64,000 nt of DNA from Oscillospiraceae bacterium (GTDB taxonomy: Bacteria > Bacillota > Clostridia > Oscillospirales > Ruminococcaceae), in NCBI GenBank assembly GCA_018434245.1, contig JAHDPQ010000026.1, forward strand, positions 18,605 through 82,604. Direction: 5' to 3'. The position numbers and the translations under genes are program-made. Every line of letters starts with the position of its first letter. Position 1 is the first letter of the stretch. Positions 59,655-64,000 of the stretch are shown in pieces. Below the pieces are notes generated by a model. It did no database searches, was not told where the DNA came from, and worked only from the letters and a program-made list of their open reading frames with translations.

Positions 59655-61543
59655 GTGATGCAGTTATCCAGCAAGAGCGTTGGATCAAGCCGTTGGTTCG
59701 CATTCTATACATTACTACCTCATTGGTATTTCTCTACATAGCGGCATTTGGAAGCTTTTCCGACATGGTACAGCGGGCGCTTCTGATTACTTTGCTTTGC
59801 CCCACTATTTTCCTGACCAAGGAATTAAAGCTAGGTAAACATTCTTCCCGTCTAACACGTGCCATTGACTACCTTCTTTCCATAGCTTTTATGGTGGCGG
59901 GTGTCTATATTATGGTGGTGTGGCAGAACCGGATTTTGAAGGTGGGAAAACCACCTCAGATGGATATTGTCATGGGTACCATTATGATACTCTGTGTACT
60001 TGAGGCAACCCGCCGCACCACGGGAAAATTACTCAGCGTCACTGCCCTTGTCTTTTTGCTCTACACGATGTTCGGGTCTTACATGCCCGGGTTTCTGGCC
60101 CATAAAGGTGAAACCTGGAGCCGGATTGTCACCTTTATGTATGTTTCTACCGAGGGCGTTTTTGGTGTACCTATGGGCATTGCAGCCAGTTATATTATTC
60201 TGTTTGTTATCTTTGGCGCATTTCTGGAGGCGTTTGGCACTGGGCAGTGGTTTGTGGATATTTCCTATGCTATGACCGGGCGCTATCGAGGCGGCCCCGC
60301 CAAAACGGCAATTCTTGCCAGCGGGCTTATGGGAATGATCTCCGGTTCTTCCGCAGCCAACGTTGTTACCACTGGTTCCTTTACCATTCCGCTGATGAAA
60401 AAAACCGGATATAAGCCTCATGTAGCCGCGGCAGTAGAGGCTGTTGCCTCCAGCGGAGGCATGTTTACCCCGCCTATTATGGGAGCCGGTGCCTTCATTA
60501 TGGCCGAATATATTGGTGTACCGTATACCGAAGTGGCTATGGCAGCAGTTTTGCCTGCTTTACTGTACTACTTTTCAGTGGTGATGTCGGTAGATGCTAT
60601 TGCGGTCAAAACCGGACTAAAGGGCCTACGTAAAGAGGAGTTACCTTTGGTAAGGGAAGTCATGAAGGAGCGAGGGATCTTTGTCATTCCCATTCTTTGC
60701 CTTCTGGTGTTGATCTTTATCGGGTTCAGTCCTATTAAGTCTGCCTTTTACTCCATTATTTCTATTGTTATTGTGGCGTGTTTTAAAACGGAAACTCGCC
60801 CCAACTTTCAAAATCTAACCGAAGCTCTTGCCACCGGCTCCAGTTCGGTACTGTCTATTGTAGCTACCTGTGCTACTGCCGGAATTATAGTGGGTGTTCT
60901 GTCTATGACAGGGCTTGGTGCAAAGTTGTCCTACTCGCTGATCAGCATTGCCAACGGTAATATTTATGTGGGAGCTGTTATCGCAGCCATCATTACCATT
61001 ATTCTTGGTTGTGGCATGCCTCCCACGGCTGTGTATATTATTTTGGCTGCGGTTCTAGCTCCGCCGCTGATCGAAATGGGCATTGCCCCCATTGCCGCCC
61101 ATTTTTTCATCTTTATTTTTAGTTGTATCGGAGCCATCACTCCCCCGGTAGCCATTACGGCTTATACTGCTGCAGCATTAGCTGATGCAGATCCTAACAA
61201 AACCGGGTTTATGGCTTTTCGGATGGGGATAGTTGCATACATCGTACCCTTTATTTTTCTTACGTCCCCAGCTCTGATCATGGTAGGAAATGGAGGCCAA
61301 ATTGCGCTGGCGGCTGTAACCGCAATATTAGGTGTTCTCTGCCTAGTAGGCGCTTTTGAAGGATACATCTTTAAATTCCGATTTCCGATTCCCGCTCGAA
61401 TGGGTCTTTTGGTTTCTGCGTTGCTTACCATTGTTCCGGGAATTGTCACCGATTTAATCGGCATTGGGTTCATTGCTTTAGCAGTTTCCTTTACTTTGGC
61501 AACCAATCGCAAAGAAAGAAATCAATCCTTAAACCACACATAA
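59651..61543 (+). CDS. TRAP transporter fused permease (DctQM-type, TAXI system)
   Basis: The 630-residue protein has about 16-18 hydrophobic segments. The small DctQ-like part lies at roughly 20-160 and the large DctM-like part follows, with SGLMGMISGSSAANVVTTGS, SSGGMFTPPIMGAGAF and GCGMPPTAVYIILAAVLAP, all conserved in the family. It uses an ion gradient, not ATP, to import the ligand held by the TAXI protein. The ATG at 59651 lies in an ATGA overlap with the upstream gene. The operon ends with a long palindrome. Confidence 0.94.
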   Translation: MSDAVIQQERWIKPLVRILYITTSLVFLYIAAFGSFSDMVQRALLITLLCPTIFLTKELKLGKHSSRLTRAIDYLLSIAFMVAGVYIMVVWQNRILKVGKPPQMDIVMGTIMILCVLEATRRTTGKLLSVTALVFLLYTMFGSYMPGFLAHKGETWSRIVTFMYVSTEGVFGVPMGIAASYIILFVIFGAFLEAFGTGQWFVDISYAMTGRYRGGPAKTAILASGLMGMISGSSAANVVTTGSFTIPLMKKTGYKPHVAAAVEAVASSGGMFTPPIMGAGAFIMAEYIGVPYTEVAMAAVLPALLYYFSVVMSVDAIAVKTGLKGLRKEELPLVREVMKERGIFVIPILCLLVLIFIGFSPIKSAFYSIISIVIVACFKTETRPNFQNLTEALATGSSSVLSIVATCATAGIIVGVLSMTGLGAKLSYSLISIANGNIYVGAVIAAIITIILGCGMPPTAVYIILAAVLAPPLIEMGIAPIAAHFFIFIFSCIGAITPPVAITAYTAAALADADPNKTGFMAFRMGIVAYIVPFIFLTSPALIMVGNGGQIALAAVTAILGVLCLVGAFEGYIFKFRFPIPARMGLLVSALLTIVPGIVTDLIGIGFIALAVSFTLATNRKERNQSLNHT

Positions 61544-61570
61544 TTTGATACATAGGGTAAAACGGAAACC

Positions 61571-61618
61571 GTAAATAAGACATCCGGGCTGTATGTACAG
61601 CCCGGATGTCTTATTTAC
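61571..61618. terminator. Long perfect inverted repeat between convergent genes
   Basis: The arms 61571-61593 and 61596-61618 are exact reverse complements of 23 bases, starting GTAAATAAGACATCC and ending GGATGTCTTATTTAC. It lies between the TRAP permease and the minus-strand uvsE and probably stops transcription from both sides; it is longer than a typical terminator. Confidence 0.85.
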
Positions 61619-61738
61619 GTTACTCGGTCTGACGGTCGGTTGTCTTCAATCCAAGCGGTCGTGTCAATAAAAGATTGCAAAAAGCCCCGTTAAAATATTA
61701 GGCGGCAGGGGTAACGGTTTTGCAGGCCCCCTCCTTAA

Positions 61739-62995
61739 TTATAAAAAGTAATAGGACTGGAGGAGATATTGCGCATCATATTTTTTGGATAGCTTATAAA
61801 GCTGATTCTTTACGGTAGTTAGCTTTGCAGTGTTGTTTTTATATTTATCAAAGGCGGAGAAAAAGTGCTTTTTTTCATCCAGTTTCGCAACCTTTTTAAA
61901 GTATCCCCAGACATGAAGCAGCGCATTGACAGCATTGTTAGTTTCCAGTGGTTGGTCCAATGCCTGCTCTAAGATACTGTAAAACTGTACTGCTGGATAT
62001 GCATATTTATCCTTTAGTAGTGCCCGTATTGTCAGATATGCACTGGGTGAGTGCTCGAGCACACTGTACTTATATTTTGCCCATTCTCGTTCCAAGCAAG
62101 ATACATTGTTAGTATCCGAGACCATTAGGCCACATTTTACAGCGGATAAGTTCTTATCCTTTACCTCTAACATAACATCAAGATCGATATTATAAATCTC
62201 TTTGTAAAATCGCAGAAACTCTTCTACATAAATTGTTTTTGAATGCGCACCCGGCTTCCCATATAGGCTTTGCTGGGAGTAGTGAATTTTTTGTCTTCCA
62301 TCCGATAATTTCCATGTTTTTTTGCATTGTAAAATCCAATCTGTAACCGCCCCACCTTCACTGGGCAAATGAATGGAGTGGTGCAAAGTGTCAAATACTG
62401 CGGGAATTCCCAATTGTTCGACTATATTTAGGACATCGAATATCGTATAAATCCGTTCGTCATTTTCCAGTACGATACGACTGCGCACCCTGTCACTCAA
62501 CCGTTCCCAGTTGCGGCAAAAACGCTTGCTTGCGGCTGCTTTATCCCCGTAAGCACCCCCAACATGGAGTATGATTTTGCTTGTACTGTCTGCCTTCAAA
62601 AGGCGCAATACCTGTTCATGGTATTCCAAATCAGCAATTGCTCGATTAACCACATTCTCATCAGGGGAATTCATTACTGTATACTGCCCGGGATGCATCG
62701 AAATACGCATGCCTGCATCAGCAATCGCCTTGCCGATTTTTTCAAACTCATCTGCAAACTCCTCCTGCCACTGCAAGGTATTTACAGTGCTTGAACCGAA
62801 GGGAATTAAATCAGAGCTGATGCGAAATAACAGTATATTGTGTTCTTTATTATATTGAACAAGCTGCATCAGCGCCCGAAGATTATGTGTGATAATTTCC
62901 CGCAGACGTTCCGGTGTAATAGTGCGCATGGTACAGGATTTCATTTGCGTATCGGCAACACCCAGAGCAAGGCAGGCATATCCAAAATTGATCAT
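61739..62995 (-). CDS. uvsE: UV DNA damage endonuclease UvsE/UvdE
   Basis: UvsE cuts DNA 5' to UV photoproducts, an alternative to UvrABC. The protein of 418 residues has the N-terminal INFGYACLALGV, FRISSDLIPFGSS, ISMHPGQYTVMNSP, HVGGAYGDK and FDTLHHSIH, the metal-binding residues of the barrel. A C-terminal extension of about 120 residues with KYKNNTAKLTTVKNQLYKLS is typical of some clostridial forms. The ATG at 62995 follows AAAGGAA; the longer frame upstream to 63058 has no family match. Confidence 0.93.
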   Translation of the reverse strand: MINFGYACLALGVADTQMKSCTMRTITPERLREIITHNLRALMQLVQYNKEHNILLFRISSDLIPFGSSTVNTLQWQEEFADEFEKIGKAIADAGMRISMHPGQYTVMNSPDENVVNRAIADLEYHEQVLRLLKADSTSKIILHVGGAYGDKAAASKRFCRNWERLSDRVRSRIVLENDERIYTIFDVLNIVEQLGIPAVFDTLHHSIHLPSEGGAVTDWILQCKKTWKLSDGRQKIHYSQQSLYGKPGAHSKTIYVEEFLRFYKEIYNIDLDVMLEVKDKNLSAVKCGLMVSDTNNVSCLEREWAKYKYSVLEHSPSAYLTIRALLKDKYAYPAVQFYSILEQALDQPLETNNAVNALLHVWGYFKKVAKLDEKKHFFSAFDKYKNNTAKLTTVKNQLYKLSKKYDAQYLLQSYYFL

Positions 62996-63054
62996 TGTAA
63001 TTCCTTTCAGCAGAGTACATTTATCAGGTTCAGGCAATTTACAAAGCAACCTTG

Positions 63055-63180
63055 TCATTCCTCAGCCTGCATCATTACAAGGGATTCATCGCCTTTTTGT
63101 AAACGTTTGGATTTTGGCAGGTACTGTCCATCAACCTTTGGTAGGTAAACACCCCATCGTTTGCACCCAAATGTAAGCAT
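63055..63180 (-). CDS. Possible 41-residue ORF between the TspO-like gene and uvsE
   Basis: On the minus strand an ATG at 63180 overlaps the TGA of the TspO-like gene (TGATG) and opens 41 codons ending at 63055. The peptide is rich in Lys, Arg and Gln (KRWGVYLPKVDGQYLPKSKR) and looks like a real coding stretch rather than random translation, with an acidic end MMQAEE. I do not recognise the family. No ribosome site is obvious, so it would depend on coupling to the upstream gene. It might instead be a fragment of a larger lost gene. Confidence 0.4.
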   Translation of the reverse strand: MLTFGCKRWGVYLPKVDGQYLPKSKRLQKGDESLVMMQAEE

Positions 63181-63995
63181 CAATTATTATTAAGTGATGG
63201 CAGCAGCGAAAAATGGTTCCTATAAAGCTGAATTGCAGCTGTACCAATTAAAACAACCATCCCTACCATTGAAGCGACTTGCAAAAAGCTATATTGTCCG
63301 TTAAAGCCTTCCGGTGCTTTTAAGAATTGATAAATTCCGAAATAAGCCCAAGCGACAGGCAGTGGGAATACAGCGTTACGGTTATTTAGCTGCACCCCAA
63401 TAACCAACAAAACTGCTACCACCAAGATGATGGCAGCCCAAGTTTCATCAGATAGTCCGAAGCCATCCCATTTAAGCTTGACGAGTGCTGCGGAGATATT
63501 AACGACAGTTGCAATAACCAACCAGCCTGCATATAACCCAAAGCTCAATGGCAAAAGCCAGCGCCTGTTTTCTTGTATTTTCAAAAGCTGTTTGCAAATT
63601 AAGGACAATACTATGACAAGCCCTAAGATAAAGAGCACGGATAGTTCAATCTGAACATAGGAAAAAGCAACAATCCATGCAATATTTAGAACGCAGGAAA
63701 GACGAAAAAGAACAGTGAGCTGACCTATGGCTCTCTGATAATATGGGGTCTTATTCTTAATGATCATTGTAAAAATAGATATTATCAGCAGCGAATAGAT
63801 TACACCCCAAATGCTAAAAGTAGAGGGACTCGGTGTTATCAGGGTAAGGTACTTATCAGAAATTTGCTTCTGTGAGAGTCCGTTGATTGCACCTATTGCA
63901 CCTAACGCATTAATAGCCAGAGTAACTGCCAGAAACAGACCGTTGATCCATGCTTTTCTAGTGTTATTAATAAAGATCCTACTTGCTGCTTTCAT
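63180..63995 (-). CDS. TspO-like tryptophan-rich membrane protein
   Basis: The 271-residue membrane protein has about eight hydrophobic segments. The text LITPSPSTFSIWGVIYSLL resembles the PP.FxxxWxxxY loop of TspO/MBR proteins, and LSFGLYAGWLVIATVVNISA and VFPLPVAWAYFGIYQF match the longer TspO-like tryptophan-rich proteins found in Firmicutes. The function is uncertain; porphyrin or other small-molecule binding is suggested for the family. The ATG at 63995 lies five bases from the window edge, so an upstream start cannot be excluded. It is followed by a small ORF and uvsE on the same strand. Confidence 0.72.
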   Translation of the reverse strand: MKAASRIFINNTRKAWINGLFLAVTLAINALGAIGAINGLSQKQISDKYLTLITPSPSTFSIWGVIYSLLIISIFTMIIKNKTPYYQRAIGQLTVLFRLSCVLNIAWIVAFSYVQIELSVLFILGLVIVLSLICKQLLKIQENRRWLLPLSFGLYAGWLVIATVVNISAALVKLKWDGFGLSDETWAAIILVVAVLLVIGVQLNNRNAVFPLPVAWAYFGIYQFLKAPEGFNGQYSFLQVASMVGMVVLIGTAAIQLYRNHFSLLPSLNNN

Positions 63996-64000
63996 ATTTC

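Overview
The window looks like a chromosomal segment of an anaerobic, endospore-forming Firmicute, most likely a gut-type Clostridia of the Oscillospiraceae/Ruminococcaceae kind. The reasons are the sporulation genes (spmAB, a complete spoIIIA operon, a gerQ/cwlJ pair), the clostridial housekeeping order nusB-xseAB-dxs-tlyA-nadK-argR-recN, strong AGGAGG-type ribosome sites, and frequent ATGA overlaps with GTG and TTG starts. The genus is an inference. No CRISPR array, rRNA or intact insertion sequence is seen.

Layout. 1-1948: spmA (cut by the window edge), spmB, and on the minus strand ruvC and a small-multidrug-export family membrane protein. 2260-5925: a three-subunit molybdenum hydroxylase (xdhABC type). 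6251-12007: two surface proteins that share a glycosidase-like TIM barrel; the second is a large fusion with an amidase and four Big_2 domains. 12124-13296 (minus): a GerQ-like coat protein and a CwlJ-like cortex hydrolase. 13297-14171: an AT-rich gap. 14172-21140: a LacI regulator, a sugar ABC importer (lipoprotein, double ATPase, permease), a Gfo/Idh/MocA dehydrogenase and a sugar isomerase. 21177-26924: a divergent ROK repressor facing a five-gene sugar-phosphate cassette: HAD phosphatase, deoxyhypusine-synthase-fold protein, HldE-like kinase, ROK kinase and GmhA-like isomerase. 27081-32409: a chemoreceptor with a long leader, feoAB, and a DtxR-type regulator. 32575-37648: spoIIIAA-AH. 37864-47725: asp23/Gls24 family gene, nusB, a TsaD paralogue, xseA, xseB, a divergent PAP2 protein, dxs, tlyA, nadK, argR and recN. 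47826-48284: two tRNA-Ser genes followed by short tandem repeats and the C-terminal remnant of a tyrosine recombinase. 49166-54032: a branched-chain amino acid ABC operon (liv). 54323-55413: a sirtuin and a DUF1294 protein. 56124-61543: a LacI regulator, a DapA-family aldolase and a TAXI-type TRAP transporter. 61739-63995 (minus): UV-damage endonuclease, a 41-residue ORF and a TspO-like membrane protein.

How it fits together. Three catabolic or uptake modules each sit beside their own regulator. The most interesting are the sugar-phosphate cassette, which holds a deoxyhypusine-synthase-like protein that seems to lack the catalytic lysine, and the LacI/DapA/TRAP module. In that module the regulator and the aldolase gene have matching promoter layouts: a TGCAA-N4-TTGCA palindrome 16 bp before the -35 and a CAAACGATTG-type operator just after the expected start. 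The sugar modules and the right-hand end look more AT-rich than the housekeeping blocks, which would suit later acquisition, but no composition was computed.

Limits. Every assignment comes from reading motifs and recalling family features; no database search, folding or alignment was run. Start codons were chosen from ribosome-site spacing and gene overlap.
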